Shown here: in pieces, positions 38,400 to 47,727 of the stretch
How the letters are laid out: each line of letters opens with the position of its first letter
Position numbering within the stretch: position 1 is the first letter of the stretch
Source: Funiculus sociatus GB2-C1
GTDB lineage: Bacteria > Cyanobacteriota > Cyanobacteriia > Cyanobacteriales > FACHB-T130
Length of the DNA stretch: 64,000 nucleotides
Direction of reading: 5' to 3'
Assembly: GCF_039962115.1 (NCBI RefSeq)
Contig: NZ_JAMPKJ010000015.1
Span: 1 to 64,000 of the forward strand
The notes under the pieces: generated by a model
What the model was told of the DNA's origin: nothing
Seen by the model: the letters and a program-made list of their open reading frames with translations, nothing else
The model's database searches: none
Translations under genes and position numbers: made by a program

Positions 38400-39756
38400 T
38401 ATTAAAGTATTTTTGATATAGTTCAATAACCTTTACAGCATCCTCATCAATTTTAAGCAATCCTGCTTTGGTTAGTTGATATTTAGCGAGGTCGTCATTA
38501 CAGTTATCGCCCTTGAGAATCTTTTGAAAGCAATGGAAAAGGTTTTTATTATTTTCCAAAAGTTCTGATGCTCTAGATAAGTAATCCCAAAAAGGGCCAT
38601 CTGTTTGAGTTGCTTTGTTTTCTAGTTGTGCAAAAGTCATTCCTTGACTAATTTGATAAAGTGCTTGATTGATTAAAGCCGGATGTCCTCCCGTCAGCTT
38701 CATCAGGAACTCAACTTCCGGTTTTGTTAAAGGAGTGGATAAGTTGTATTTTGTAGAAAGGTCTACTATTTGCTCTTGGCTAAATTCTTTTAACTCTACT
38801 ACTGTGCCTACATTTTGAAGAACTGAGCCTCTGATTCCCAGGATAGAGTATGGTTCTGTGGAGTAGGCAATCACAATACTAGGCCAAATAATTGGGGCTT
38901 GACTTACGACTTTCATCCTTTTTTCATTCCAAGAGCGCAAAAATTTTAGGAATGGGTCTTGAGTAGGTTTGCCTAAAACTTCATCTATGCCATCTATTAG
39001 TAAAGTTTTCGGCTGTTTTATGGGTAAAAAAATATGGTCGTGCAAATAGTTAGCACAGTTTAGTTGTGGGGTTAAATTTGCGTTCCAATGCTCTTTTAAA
39101 TCGGGCAAATTTTTTAAATCGTTGAGTCCGCGTCTTTGCAGTGCATCGCTAAAGGTTTTGATGAGCGCACTTGTGAACTGATACAAGAGTGTATCTAGGT
39201 CGTTGAATACATCTGTATAAAAATATTCGTCTCCTCCTAAATCTACAAAGCCAACTATATGATTTTGTTGCTTTTCTAAAAAGTATTGGATTCGCCGTAG
39301 TAGGGAAGATTTCCCCATCTGCTTAGGCGCTCTAATTCTGATAAAGGGTCTAGAGCCTTCTCTACTTGCGCCGAGTTTCAAATTTTGGATACAAATTTCA
39401 TCTGCTTCTCGTTTCAAATATAGTGGGGAATCAAGAGGGACAATTCCTGTCAGAGGAGCAATTTGCTTTGTTTCATCAACTTTTTTGTAATGACTGTATT
39501 CTAACCAAGTAATTTTATAGGGATTGTTACCTTTACCTTGACGCTCCATAGAAATGCGCCCGACTTCCTGAAGTCTCAGGAGTTTTCTTCGAGCTGTGGC
39601 AGTGGAACAATTAAGGGCATTTTTTTGGCAAAGTTGGGCAAAGTCATTTTGACTTAGATAGGCACTTCCTTTGCCATCTATTAATTCATTTTCCAAAATT
39701 TTCCAATATTCTTCTTCTTCAGTGGTTAAGGGTTTTATGGCTTTCGGGGTGGGCAT
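38386..39756 (-). CDS. Winged-helix AAA_35-like ATPase
   Basis: A 456-residue protein. Residues 10-90 look like a winged helix (SQNDFAQLCQKNALNC then STATARRKLLRLQEVGRI). The ATPase core has IRAPKQMGKSS (Walker A, 143-151), Walker B TLLIDGIDEVL near 245, and LTGGHPALINQALYQIS toward the end, the usual AAA_35-like tail. It is the first gene of a two-gene minus-strand operon and overlaps the vWA-AAA gene by 14 bases. The first ATPase may regulate DNA or sense a signal through its winged helix and act on the second. The pair resembles paired NTPase sensors of multicellular cyanobacteria; the exact role is not known. Confidence 0.8.
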   Translation of the reverse strand: MPTPKAIKPLTTEEEEYWKILENELIDGKGSAYLSQNDFAQLCQKNALNCSTATARRKLLRLQEVGRISMERQGKGNNPYKITWLEYSHYKKVDETKQIAPLTGIVPLDSPLYLKREADEICIQNLKLGASREGSRPFIRIRAPKQMGKSSLLRRIQYFLEKQQNHIVGFVDLGGDEYFYTDVFNDLDTLLYQFTSALIKTFSDALQRRGLNDLKNLPDLKEHWNANLTPQLNCANYLHDHIFLPIKQPKTLLIDGIDEVLGKPTQDPFLKFLRSWNEKRMKVVSQAPIIWPSIVIAYSTEPYSILGIRGSVLQNVGTVVELKEFSQEQIVDLSTKYNLSTPLTKPEVEFLMKLTGGHPALINQALYQISQGMTFAQLENKATQTDGPFWDYLSRASELLENNKNLFHCFQKILKGDNCNDDLAKYQLTKAGLLKIDEDAVKVIELYQKYFNNGHI

Positions 39757-40324
39757 AAGCTTTGAGCGGATATTTCACTTAAACTATTGTAAATGGCTTA
39801 AATTAAAATTTTTTATACTAATGCTTCAGGTAATGCTTCAAATTTTGAAAATTATGCTTTATTAATACCTCTGATTGCTTCAATGATTGCTTTAATGCGT
39901 CGCCAAAATGAAGTAATGAACTAAGGTAATTTTCCCGGATTTTGTTTATGAATAGAGTTATCAACTCCACGATGGTTTCACAGAGGAAACGATGGATTTT
40001 TTGTTCTGCACCATGAAAGCGTCTTGTAGGTATGGTTGGGTTCGGAATGCCGAAAGCAACACTCTGCAAGAGGGAACTATTAAACAGTCTAACGAGATTG
40101 AAGGGGTGCCGTTGAGAAAGCCAACCTCTACGTTTAAGGGGATTGGAAGGGGTTGGGTTCCGGAAACTGGAAATGGTGCGTAAGTTTTATATTTTGCAGC
40201 ATTGGGAAGAATGGGAGGCTTCTCCCAGCTTTCATTCCCAGAGCCAGCTTGGGAACGAGGATAAATGGTTGGTCTTTAAAAGCTTAGTTTGCTGTGTTTT
40301 GGGCGTGATTTTCGCGTTTTTGGA
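39757..40324. other. Intergenic region with short ATGCTTCA-type repeats
   Basis: Divergent between the AAA operon and the small membrane protein gene. Near 39820-39900 the motif TGCTTCA or TTGCTTCA recurs several times. Only short frames without coding features occur. The promoters of both flanking genes should lie here, but no box is clear. Confidence 0.4.
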
Positions 40325-40777
40325 ATGAAAACCTTCCCTAATATGCCACTTCAAGGCGCGTCGGGTCGCCAGCCGCTTCAAGCGCCATCATTCAAACCAA
40401 TATATGTGGTGGTCGGTGGTAGTCTGCTGGCCGGTGGCTATCTGTTAGCTGCTTTCGGTTTGCCGTTCAATTTACCGTCTTCTGTGCCAAAACCTAACAC
40501 CAAAGAGCGCAGCCTCTTATGTTCTGAGATTGTAGAGCCGAAGGCGGTGCTATCGCGGGAGCAGTTGGCGCAATTGATGACTGTGCCTGAACGCAGTCAA
40601 CGCAGCAAGGTGCAGGAGATTGTCAAGCAGCCTTATTGCAGGTTGCCGGGTTTGAGTATTCGTGTGGGGGCGACGACTGAACGGGAGCTTTATCCGTTGT
40701 CGTTTGACCCGCAGACATCGCTACTTGTTCTCTATGAGGGACAAACTTACGTAGGCTATGGATTTAAACGTTTTTAG
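40325..40777 (+). CDS. Small membrane-anchored protein of unknown function
   Basis: A 150-residue protein. Residues 20-50 include one hydrophobic segment (PIYVVVGGSLLAGGYLLAAFGL) that could be a membrane anchor. The C-terminal part (SREQLAQLMTVPERSQRSKVQEIVKQPYCRLPGLSIRVGATTERELYPLSFDP is split over the tail) is soluble and contains a repeated acidic/basic pattern with one cysteine. I do not recognise the family. It overlaps the open frame of the next gene and precedes two M23-like envelope proteins, so an envelope-associated role is likely. The ATG at 40325 is taken because the extra upstream codons are not hydrophobic or conserved-looking; no strong ribosome site is seen. Confidence 0.55.
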   Translation: MKTFPNMPLQGASGRQPLQAPSFKPIYVVVGGSLLAGGYLLAAFGLPFNLPSSVPKPNTKERSLLCSEIVEPKAVLSREQLAQLMTVPERSQRSKVQEIVKQPYCRLPGLSIRVGATTERELYPLSFDPQTSLLVLYEGQTYVGYGFKRF

Positions 40778-40814
40778 GGTGGCGATTCAATACTTCTGGG
40801 CTAGTAATGTTCAA

Positions 40815-40861
40815 TCTCAGGAGATCCCCCCAACCCCGTCTCAGGAGATCCCCCCAACCCC
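40815..40861. repeat. Two 23-bp direct repeats followed by C-run/G-run hairpins
   Basis: The unit begins TCTCAGGAGATCCCCCCAAC and occurs at 40815-40837 and 40839-40861. It leads directly into hairpins of the CCCCCC-TTTTTAA-GGGGGG type up to about 40912. The whole cluster fills the space before the lipoprotein gene and keeps an open frame. Confidence 0.85.
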
Positions 40862-40952
40862 CCTTTTTAAGGGGGGCTTTTCTCTCGCCTTTTTAAGGGG
40901 GGCCAGGGGAGATAAAGCTTTAACCCAGAGGTGTTGGGTAGCGATACTGCTA

Positions 40953-41390
40953 ATGCAGTCGCTTCGCTACGCATCAATATTACTTTTGATTGTTGGTTGC
41001 ACAAAAAAACCTCCTACGGAAGCGCCTAGGGAGATCAAGCTTTACCAAAACTGGGAACTGCAACCGGGTCAAGTTGTGGGGGGGCATGCGGTGGTTAGCG
41101 GTTTGGGTGATTTATCCATTGCTTTGAAGGGGGATGCGGTGTATGCGCCGTTTGATGGTCGGGTGCAACCCCACAACTCAAGTTGCGTGATTTTTTCCAG
41201 TGAGGAAATTCCAGTTTATTTGTTTCGCTTGTGTGGGTTGCGATCGCTTAATTTTGGTTTCCTCAGTGCAGGTGACACTATCGGTAGTGGTAAAGAGTTG
41301 CAGATTGCGGTGCTAACACGGCAACCGGATGGTCGCTGGGCTTTGGTTGAGCCTTCTAAGAAGATTATCGAGCAAATGTTGTTGCGGTAA
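40953..41390 (+). CDS. Lipoprotein with degenerate M23/LytM-like domain
   Basis: 145 residues from the ATG at 40953: a signal peptide (SILLLIVGC) with a lipobox cysteine at position 16, then a beta-rich domain with VYAPFDGRVQPH and LSAGDTIGSGKELQIAV, which follows the layout of M23/LytM peptidases but lacks the HxxxD and HxH zinc ligands. A catalytically inactive regulator or envelope-binding protein is therefore likely. The frame is open back to 40758, overlapping the previous gene, but that extension is made of dispersed repeats. The chosen start codon lies in a repeat-like GCTAATGCAG element. It is followed about 100 bases later by a complete M23 peptidase. Confidence 0.6.
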   Translation: MQSLRYASILLLIVGCTKKPPTEAPREIKLYQNWELQPGQVVGGHAVVSGLGDLSIALKGDAVYAPFDGRVQPHNSSCVIFSSEEIPVYLFRLCGLRSLNFGFLSAGDTIGSGKELQIAVLTRQPDGRWALVEPSKKIIEQMLLR

Positions 41391-41488
41391 GTCAATGTCA
41401 GTAACGTTTGATTCCCCAACTGCCCATAAATTGGGGGCTTTGTTCAAGTTGCATATTGACTAATTTCGCTAATTAATTACACAGGGCT

Positions 41489-43210
41489 ATGAAATTTCAT
41501 TTTGCTAAATTGATCGGCAGTTTCTTAATGTTGCTGCTGGGAAGTCAAGCTGCTGTAGGTTTAAAGGTGCTATCTGAGGAGATGTCAGAAAGTGTTGCTT
41601 TTAACCCAACGCCTGTCACCCTAGATTTTGGGGTTGAGGCTACTGAACCTACAGCTAAGACTGATACGACAAGTGATGATGCAGAGAACTTAAATGCGAT
41701 CGCTTCCAAAACTGCATCAAAGCTATTTGCTACTAAAAAATCTCCTGGTAGCATCGCTATAGGAGCCGCAGAGGGCAACTTCACTCTGACTGGCGAAACC
41801 ACATCCTTGTATTTTGGTCACACAGATCCGGGCAACCATGTTGTAAATAGGGGATTTTGCAGCTGGAATCGCGCCAAAAATCTAACTTTGCAAGAGGCAA
41901 ATCGGCGTTGTCTCAAGGCACTGCAACGTCAAGGAGCATCCACAGAACGAAAACTCAAAGCACTCTCAATTGACGCATCAGCCCACACTGAAGCTTTGGT
42001 AAATGGAACTGATTTGTGGAACCAATCTAACTCTGCTGGCCCCAAGTTTGCTTTAGCATACCAGAAAGCTTTGAATAAAGGACTGACGGGAAGGCGTGCC
42101 TATACATACGCACGAGTCGAAGCGTTCCGTAGGAAAAATGGAGTTCTTGATGCTAGTGGACTATTTGGTATCTGCACTAGAGAACCTTACTATCGAAACC
42201 GACTTATCGGGTATCCTCCCTACTCAGAATCTTGGCGATGGAATTGCATTGCTCTGGATCAAGAACGGCGAGTCAAAATAGTTAGCAAAGCTTTAAGGCA
42301 GAACATTCAGAAGGCTACAATACGATCGCCCCAACCTCCTTTAAAAAGGGAGGCTGTAAAAGGCAAAAGTGAAGAAAGACAAAAAAGTGGTGTAGCGGCG
42401 AGTTCTTCCGATAATATCAGCCGCCAAAAGATATCTTCAGTAAACCCGCCTTCTTTACAACAGCCTAGCGATCCAAATTCTGTAGCGTTAAGCTTTGAAC
42501 CTGCTGTGGAAGCGGTTCCCATTGCATCGACGATAGTATCTAGTGAAGATGCGATCGCTACCGATGAAAACCAGATAGATTTAAACGTCAAAGAGCAAAA
42601 CGCAGCAAATAACTCGTCTGTACTTCTATTTGACCCTTTCGTAGAACAAGTTCCTATCTCGCCCGCCCAACAATCGAACGCCCAAAAAGTTACAGATTAT
42701 ACAACTTTTTCCAGCATTGATCAGTGGACACCAAACCTGGAAAAGACACCCAAAAGAGGCGATTATCTTGCAGGTTATGGAGTAACATCTTCTTATGGCA
42801 GACGGGTTCACCCGGTCACTGGAAAAGTACATTTTCATGGCGGAGTGGACTTGGGAACTCCCATGAATACACCGATTTATGCCATTGGTAGACCTGGAAC
42901 AAAAACAGGTTTGTGGTGTTGGATAGATGCTAATGGTGGGGGGCTGGTGGCGACGATGACCTCTCCATCTTTCCCGTCTTTGAAGTTTGATGCTCTCCAC
43001 CTATCTTGGTGCAAATCTATTACCAATGGACCTAAGATTAAAATCGATGCTGGGTCAATTATCGGCGGTACTGGTAACTCAGGGCGCAGCACTGGCCCGC
43101 ATCTACATTTCCAGGTGCGCGACTTGAAGACGGGTAAGAAAATCTCTCCCAACAAAGGACAATTATCATGGGTGTTAACTGGAAAGTCGCCTAAACCATC
43201 TAATAAATAA
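41489..43210 (+). CDS. Secreted M23-family peptidase
   Basis: A 573-residue protein with an N-terminal signal peptide (LIGSFLMLLLGSQAAVG), a long low-complexity central part and a C-terminal M23 (LytM) domain. The zinc ligands are visible: His450-x3-Asp454 in FHGGVDLG and His538-x-His540 in PHLHF. Such enzymes cut peptidoglycan cross-links or, when regulatory, activate amidases during cell division. An unassigned domain near 130-260 has several cysteines and repeated aromatic residues. A short palindromic repeat (42329-42356) encodes part of the linker in frame (PQPPLKREA). It follows the degenerate M23-like lipoprotein in the same direction, so the pair may act together in the periplasm. Confidence 0.85.
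   Translation: MKFHFAKLIGSFLMLLLGSQAAVGLKVLSEEMSESVAFNPTPVTLDFGVEATEPTAKTDTTSDDAENLNAIASKTASKLFATKKSPGSIAIGAAEGNFTLTGETTSLYFGHTDPGNHVVNRGFCSWNRAKNLTLQEANRRCLKALQRQGASTERKLKALSIDASAHTEALVNGTDLWNQSNSAGPKFALAYQKALNKGLTGRRAYTYARVEAFRRKNGVLDASGLFGICTREPYYRNRLIGYPPYSESWRWNCIALDQERRVKIVSKALRQNIQKATIRSPQPPLKREAVKGKSEERQKSGVAASSSDNISRQKISSVNPPSLQQPSDPNSVALSFEPAVEAVPIASTIVSSEDAIATDENQIDLNVKEQNAANNSSVLLFDPFVEQVPISPAQQSNAQKVTDYTTFSSIDQWTPNLEKTPKRGDYLAGYGVTSSYGRRVHPVTGKVHFHGGVDLGTPMNTPIYAIGRPGTKTGLWCWIDANGGGLVATMTSPSFPSLKFDALHLSWCKSITNGPKIKIDAGSIIGGTGNSGRSTGPHLHFQVRDLKTGKKISPNKGQLSWVLTGKSPKPSNK
42329..42356. repeat. CCTCCTTT/AAAGGGAGG-type palindromic repeat in the M23 gene
   Basis: CCCCAACCTCC and GGGAGGCTG flank a TTTAAAAA centre, a common cyanobacterial intergenic repeat, here read in frame inside the linker of the peptidase. 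Confidence 0.65.
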
Positions 43211-43214
43211 CCAG

Positions 43215-43391
43215 AGTTTATCAAGAACCTTAGAAGAGGGTCGCCAGGAGGGTTTTGAGCAAGGTCAGCTACAAGCTAAGTTAGAAATGATGCTCCGGCT
43301 ACTACAAAAAGGATTAAGTATGGAGCAAGTACCAGAGATTTTAGAGCTAGATGTTGAAACGGTGAGACAATCAGCGCAGGAGCAACCCTAA
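43215..43391 (+). pseudogene. C-terminal fragment of an Rpn/PD-(D/E)XK-type gene
   Basis: A frame of 58 codons without its own start reads LEEGRQEGFEQGQ, then LEMMLRLLQKGLSMEQVPEILELDVETV. The E/Q/G-rich heptads and the closing helix are typical of the C-terminal tail of Rpn-family recombination-promoting nucleases or putative transposases common in cyanobacteria. The upstream nuclease domain is absent, its place being taken by the end of the M23 gene. It is a deletion remnant. Confidence 0.55.
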
Positions 43392-43461
43392 ACAGTATGT
43401 TGCTGTCTAATTTATTAATAAGTAGCGACACAGAGGGCAACTATCTACAGTGCTTTTAAAG

Positions 43462-46400
43462 TTAGCTAAGTGTGGCAAGCTGTGGAATATCAGCAAAAAG
43501 GCTTTCATCAATAGCCCCTAACATTTTAAGTGTAGATCTCTGCGCTTCTGTTAAACCAGTAACGCCAGTTATGTTTAGTGCCTCGTAGGGTCTAGGAACT
43601 TGTAGGGTTTGAATGCACTTACTGTTGGTTGTCCGTTGTCCGTTGTTAATTGTTTTTGACCAGCGATCGCTAACATCCCAAAGTTTAATTGTTTCATCTT
43701 GGCTACAGCTGGCGAGGATTTGCCCATCCGGATTATAGGCGAGAAACCGAACCCATTTAGTATGTCCTTGGAGATGGCAGCACTGCAAAGTCGAAACATC
43801 CCAGAGTTTCACTACTGCATCAGCACCAGTACTGGCGAAGGTTTTCCCATTAGGATCGAAAGCAACTGACAAAACTGGGCCAGTGTGTGCTGAAATTTGG
43901 CGACATTTCCCTGTATTGACGTGCCAAAGTTTGACAATTCCATCAGCACTACCGCTGGCGATGGTTTGTCCATCCGGACTGATGGCACAAGAACGAATCC
44001 AACTATTATGTCCCGACAAAGTGCTGATGCAGCGACTTGTGCGGACATCCCAAAGTCTGAGGGTTTGATCTTGACTGCCACTAACGAGGATTTGCCCATC
44101 TAAACTTAGGGAAATTGACCAAACGCCGCCATTGTGTCCCTGCAATGTTTGGCGACAGAAACCTTGGGGGATATGCCAGATTTTGATGGTTCCGTCGAGA
44201 CTACCACTCAAAAGGGTTTGCCCGTCGGGACTAAAGATGACGGAAAATACTGCATCTGTATGTCCTTTGAGAGTTCGCAGATGTTCTCCTGTCCGGGTGT
44301 CCCAGAGTTTAATTGTCCGGTCTTCACTACCACTGGCAAGAATTGAACCTTGAGGGTTGAAAGCTAAAGACCAGATCCAGCTGGTGTGTCTTTGTGTAGA
44401 GATGTTACTTGTAACGTCTCTACATTTACCAGTTTTAACGTCCCAAAACCGAATTCCCCGATCCTGGCTACCACTGGCAATCATCCCCCCTAACTCCCCT
44501 TGGTAAGGAGAGTTAGGATTGAAAGCTACAGACCAAATTCCATTGCTATGTCCCTGCAAAGTCTTGAGACAGAGATTGGTGCGACTATCCCACAATCGCA
44601 CAGACCGATCTTCGCTGCCACTCGCCAAAAGACCGCCATCGGGACTGAAGGCGACAGATGAAATCCAGCTAGTGTGACCTTTGAGAACTCGCAAGACTTC
44701 ACCTGTACGCTGATTCCAGAGTCGTACAGATTGGTCATCGCTACCACTAGCGAGAAATTGTCCATCAGCACTAAAAGCTACGGTTCGGATTTGTTTGGAG
44801 TGTCCTACTAAGGATTTTAGAAGGTTTCCGTTGCTGACATTCCAAAGTTTGACAGCGCGATCGCTACTTCCACTCGCTAAGACACAACCATCGGGACTGA
44901 AAGCAACTGACCAAACTCTTTGAGTGTGTCCCTGCAAAATTCTCACACACTCACCTGTACTCACATCCCACAATCGCACGGTACAATCGTAACTTCCACT
45001 GGCAAGTAAGAGTTTTGAATTGTAGAGACGCGATGTATCGCCTCTTGAGTTTTGAGTTGAAGCGGGAGTATTTGAGTATGCTTGTGGAGAAAAGGCAACA
45101 GAACGAACTTCATCAGCGTGTCCTGACAAAGTGCTGACGAGTTCACCCTTTTTCACATCCCATACTCGCACTAAGTGGTCTTCGCTGCCACTGGCGAGAA
45201 GACGACCATCGGGGCTGAATGCCAAAGAAAACACCCGGTCGGTATATCCTTCTAGTGTATATAGACATTCCCCGGTTCTCACATCCCACAGCTGGACAAT
45301 TCGATTGGCGCTGCTTGCCAAAAGACGACCGTTGGGACTAAATGCAACGCACCAAATCCAGCCAGAATCTACTTTACAGGTTAGCAATTGTTTGCTGTTC
45401 TCTACTTGCCAAACGTGAATTTCATGATTGACATCGCCAGTCGCTAATAACTTGCCATCTGGACTGAAAGCTACAGATAAGATTTGGCTGAAGGTTTCTG
45501 TGAAAACTGATTTAGACACATCCGCACCAGCAAAGTTAACTTGATGCAGATTGACGTGACATAGATATGCCTGCCAAACTGTCAGATGAGAAAAATCCCA
45601 ATCTTTCAAGTCTGAGGAAATTTGGCAAAGTAGGTTTAGGATATTACCGCTGACATAACCTGTTTCTTTGGGAGATTTGCCGCGTAAGTTAGATAAAAGT
45701 TGTCTAAATTTGTCTTCCAAGTTTCCAGTGTTGTTGACATTTAGCAGCTTATCTACAACTGGCTTGAGAATTAGGCGAATTTGAGTTTCCCGAATATAGT
45801 CTTTTGCCGTAGCTTTGATTAAAGCATGGCTTTTGAAAAGGCTAAGGGGTAATTGGGAATTGGCGATTGGGGAAGAGGGATTGGGGAAGAGGGATTGGGT
45901 AGACTTCGGAAAAGCTTCTTTGACCTCCTTGTCCTCCTTGTCCTCCTTGTCCTCCTTGTCCCCAGTCCCCAATCCCCAATCGCCAATTCCCAGTCCCCAG
46001 TCCCCACCCCCGATTTCTTGGCAAATTTGTTCGATTAAGCGATCGCTCATGTACTCCATTACCACTGGTTGCAGGGTAAACTGGGTGCGGTATTTTTCAA
46101 TAAGCGATCGCCTCTCCAGAGATGTTAGCGCCTCCAGCAAGTTACCCAGCGATACTTGGGGGACGAAATTCGCCCGTAATTCTGATAAAGTAACTGGTTC
46201 CCGGTCAATTGCCAGCCAATACATCACGTGTTGCTCTAATTCTGACAGGCGTTCGATCTGACGTGCTAACAAATCCCGAATATCGCCAAAAACTGAGCTT
46301 CCCTGGCCCAGAACTTCGAGAAAATCGCCAATACTGCCATCAAAGAAATCTTTGATGACGGGTGCTACCATTTTTAAAGCTAAAGGGTTGCCTGCATAGT

Positions 46401-47328
46401 GTCCGATTAAGATTTTCCATTGCGACTCTGAACCTGAGAAATTACCCTTGACATTAAATATATTTTGTGCACCAAAAGTCGATAAACCAGTTAATCGTAG
46501 CGATCGCATCTGGCTTATTTCCCCAACTTTTGCAGCGATTCCTCTAGGTTCTTCCCGACTCGTCAACACCAGAACGCTTTTATGGTTGGTTTCCCCAACG
46601 CATCGCAACAGCTGACCGTAACCTTCATACCCAGTTTGGTAGCCACTATTGCGATCGCCTGGTTGCATAATCGTCTCGCCGTTATCTAAGACCAGAAGAC
46701 AACGACTTAAGCGTAAGTAATCCAAAAGACGCAAGATGCGACCATCCAGAGTTTCTGGCAAATCAGTTTCCTGATGATTTGAAAGAAACTGGAGCAAATC
46801 TGCCAACAAATCTAAAATTGGTGGCGCATTACGGAGACTGCGCCAGATAACATACTCAAACTGGTGCTGAATTTGTTTGGCTAACTTCACCGATAAAGAT
46901 GTTTTGCCAATTCCACCCATACCAAACAAACCAATAAAGCGGACGCTTTCGCTTAAAATCCAGCGTTCCAGCGTCGCCAGTTCCTGAGTGCGATCGCTCA
47001 AAACTGATACATCCGTCGCATCACCCCAGTCAGTTTTGGGGATTGGGAATTGGGAATTGGTTTTCTCTTTCTCTCCCACTCTCGCCTTCCGCTTCAGAAT
47101 TAACTGCACATTACTTTTAGTCACCTTTTCCCCAAACGCCTTAGAAAGCAATTGCCATAACTGGGAACCCGTCTGCTTGAGATAACCAACCTCATAGCCA
47201 AGTTTCCTCGAAATGTCCTGATATGATTGTTCTTCCCAGGCATACCGAAATACCGTTACTTGCAGCTTGCTTAAACGTTCTTCGCTTAAGGCTTTTTCAA
47301 CAAATAGCAGTGCTTCTTCAGTATTCAT
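43462..47328 (-). CDS. VMAP-type HTH / NB-ARC / WD40 signalling protein
   Basis: 1,288 residues. Residues 1-80 match the helical HTH found at the N-terminus of vWA-MoxR-associated (VMAP) proteins ([34 protein letters not shown]). An NB-ARC-type STAND NTPase follows: P-loop GMGGIGKTS at 136-144, [10 protein letters not shown] and [10 protein letters not shown]. From about 600 there are 14 WD40 repeats, enough for two seven-bladed propellers. Several dispersed repeats are inserted in frame in linkers and loops: a [10 protein letters not shown] tract and a KED tandem run, plus others in the WD40 part. Such proteins are thought to sense a signal through the propeller and oligomerise. No effector domain of its own is seen; the HTH may recruit one. 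Confidence 0.88.
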   Translation of the reverse strand: MNTEEALLFVEKALSEERLSKLQVTVFRYAWEEQSYQDISRKLGYEVGYLKQTGSQLWQLLSKAFGEKVTKSNVQLILKRKARVGEKEKTNSQFPIPKTDWGDATDVSVLSDRTQELATLERWILSESVRFIGLFGMGGIGKTSLSVKLAKQIQHQFEYVIWRSLRNAPPILDLLADLLQFLSNHQETDLPETLDGRILRLLDYLRLSRCLLVLDNGETIMQPGDRNSGYQTGYEGYGQLLRCVGETNHKSVLVLTSREEPRGIAAKVGEISQMRSLRLTGLSTFGAQNIFNVKGNFSGSESQWKILIGHYAGNPLALKMVAPVIKDFFDGSIGDFLEVLGQGSSVFGDIRDLLARQIERLSELEQHVMYWLAIDREPVTLSELRANFVPQVSLGNLLEALTSLERRSLIEKYRTQFTLQPVVMEYMSDRLIEQICQEIGGGDWGLGIGDWGLGTGDKEDKEDKEDKEVKEAFPKSTQSLFPNPSSPIANSQLPLSLFKSHALIKATAKDYIRETQIRLILKPVVDKLLNVNNTGNLEDKFRQLLSNLRGKSPKETGYVSGNILNLLCQISSDLKDWDFSHLTVWQAYLCHVNLHQVNFAGADVSKSVFTETFSQILSVAFSPDGKLLATGDVNHEIHVWQVENSKQLLTCKVDSGWIWCVAFSPNGRLLASSANRIVQLWDVRTGECLYTLEGYTDRVFSLAFSPDGRLLASGSEDHLVRVWDVKKGELVSTLSGHADEVRSVAFSPQAYSNTPASTQNSRGDTSRLYNSKLLLASGSYDCTVRLWDVSTGECVRILQGHTQRVWSVAFSPDGCVLASGSSDRAVKLWNVSNGNLLKSLVGHSKQIRTVAFSADGQFLASGSDDQSVRLWNQRTGEVLRVLKGHTSWISSVAFSPDGGLLASGSEDRSVRLWDSRTNLCLKTLQGHSNGIWSVAFNPNSPYQGELGGMIASGSQDRGIRFWDVKTGKCRDVTSNISTQRHTSWIWSLAFNPQGSILASGSEDRTIKLWDTRTGEHLRTLKGHTDAVFSVIFSPDGQTLLSGSLDGTIKIWHIPQGFCRQTLQGHNGGVWSISLSLDGQILVSGSQDQTLRLWDVRTSRCISTLSGHNSWIRSCAISPDGQTIASGSADGIVKLWHVNTGKCRQISAHTGPVLSVAFDPNGKTFASTGADAVVKLWDVSTLQCCHLQGHTKWVRFLAYNPDGQILASCSQDETIKLWDVSDRWSKTINNGQRTTNSKCIQTLQVPRPYEALNITGVTGLTEAQRSTLKMLGAIDESLFADIPQLATLS
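43619..43652. repeat. GTTGTCCGTTGTCC-type repeat inside the WD40 gene
   Basis: A heptanucleotide-like tract of TTGTCCG units, encoding NNGQRTTN between WD40 blade 14 and the C-terminal tail. The same class of repeat, in opposite sense (CAACGGACAACTGACAAC), occurs at 47685-47706. Confidence 0.6.
44396..44423. repeat. 28-bp near-perfect palindrome (GTAGAGA type) in the WD40 gene
   Basis: GTAGAGATGTTAC and GTAACGTCTCTAC flank TT; one mismatch. This is a widespread cyanobacterial palindromic repeat, here encoding part of the loop between WD40 blades 8 and 9. Confidence 0.75.
44487..44518. repeat. CTAACTCCCCTT/AAGGAGAGTTAG palindromic repeat in the WD40 gene
   Basis: An imperfect palindrome that encodes [10 protein letters not shown] inside WD40 blade 8, in frame, extending the loop before the conserved ASGSQD strand. 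Confidence 0.7.
45022..45048. repeat. GTAGAGACGCGAT palindromic repeat in the WD40 gene
   Basis: GTAGAGACGCGAT, GT, ATCGCCTCTT: the common GTAGAGACGCGAT-type cyanobacterial palindrome, imperfect here, encoding the extra residues [11 protein letters not shown] in WD40 blade 4. Confidence 0.7.
45847..46010. repeat. Tandem-repeat tract in the NB-ARC/WD40 linker
   Basis: GATTGGGGA-type heptads, then four copies of the 9-bp unit CCTCCTTGT at 45924-45959, then CCCCAGTCCCCAATC heptads in the opposite sense. On the coding strand this gives [13 protein letters not shown], a KED/KEDKED run and [10 protein letters not shown]. The 9-bp unit is frame-neutral; the heptads are not. Confidence 0.85.
47037..47062. 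repeat. Short GGGATTGGGAATTGG tract in the WD40 gene
   Basis: Heptad-like repeats encoding NSQFPIPKT between the N-terminal HTH and the NB-ARC domain, in frame. Confidence 0.55.
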
Positions 47329-47727
47329 AAAATTTAAAAAAGCAAAAAAGTAATTTTTGATTCAGTTTTTATTTCACAAAAGTGAATTTATATCTTGCAC
47401 CTGTCTTAAATTGAGGCACCTCAATATTTTCCTTATCTGTCCGCAGCCTGCTTGATTATTTAGCACTATCCCTGGAAATGCTTTGTTTTTTTGCTTAGAT
47501 GCAGATATTAGAGTTTTCTTAACCTGGCCTTTGTTACTTTGATTACATTTTTCGCAGAGGGATGTAACCTTTAACGAACTTTTTCCGAACCTTTAAAATT
47601 GACGAACGCTGCTAAACTCTTTTTTAAAGCAAGACTAAACAAAAATAACCTATTAGTCAGCAGCCATTGGTAAGCGACGCAAGCAACAACGGACAACTGA
47701 CAACAGACATTCGCGCAGGAGAGAACA
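47329..47727. other. Divergent intergenic region upstream of the first BMP operon
   Basis: AT-rich stretch between the WD40 gene and the first binding-protein gene. It contains the NtcA-like box at 47532-47547 and a CAACGGACAACTGACAAC repeat near 47685-47706. No gene is seen. Confidence 0.5.
47532..47547 (+). promoter_or_regulatory. Candidate NtcA box upstream of the first BMP operon
   Basis: TGTTACTTTGATTACA fits the TGT-N10-ACA form of the NtcA site with one change from GTA-N8-TAC. A TAACCT hexamer follows 18 bases later, somewhat close for a -10 box. The same pattern, TGTTACTTAGGTTACA, precedes the porin gene. Confidence 0.35.

Noticed and set aside
39818-40324. Several short frames between the AAA operon and the small membrane protein
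   Set aside because: They overlap each other, lack ribosome sites and show no coding pattern.
40815-40912. Possible CRISPR-like array from direct repeats
   Set aside because: Only two 23-bp copies one base apart and no spacers; they are dispersed repeats.
45815-46261. 148-codon plus-strand frame with [10 protein letters not shown] repeats
   Set aside because: It is the antisense reading of the tandem-repeat linker of the WD40 gene; the minus-strand protein is clearly the real one.
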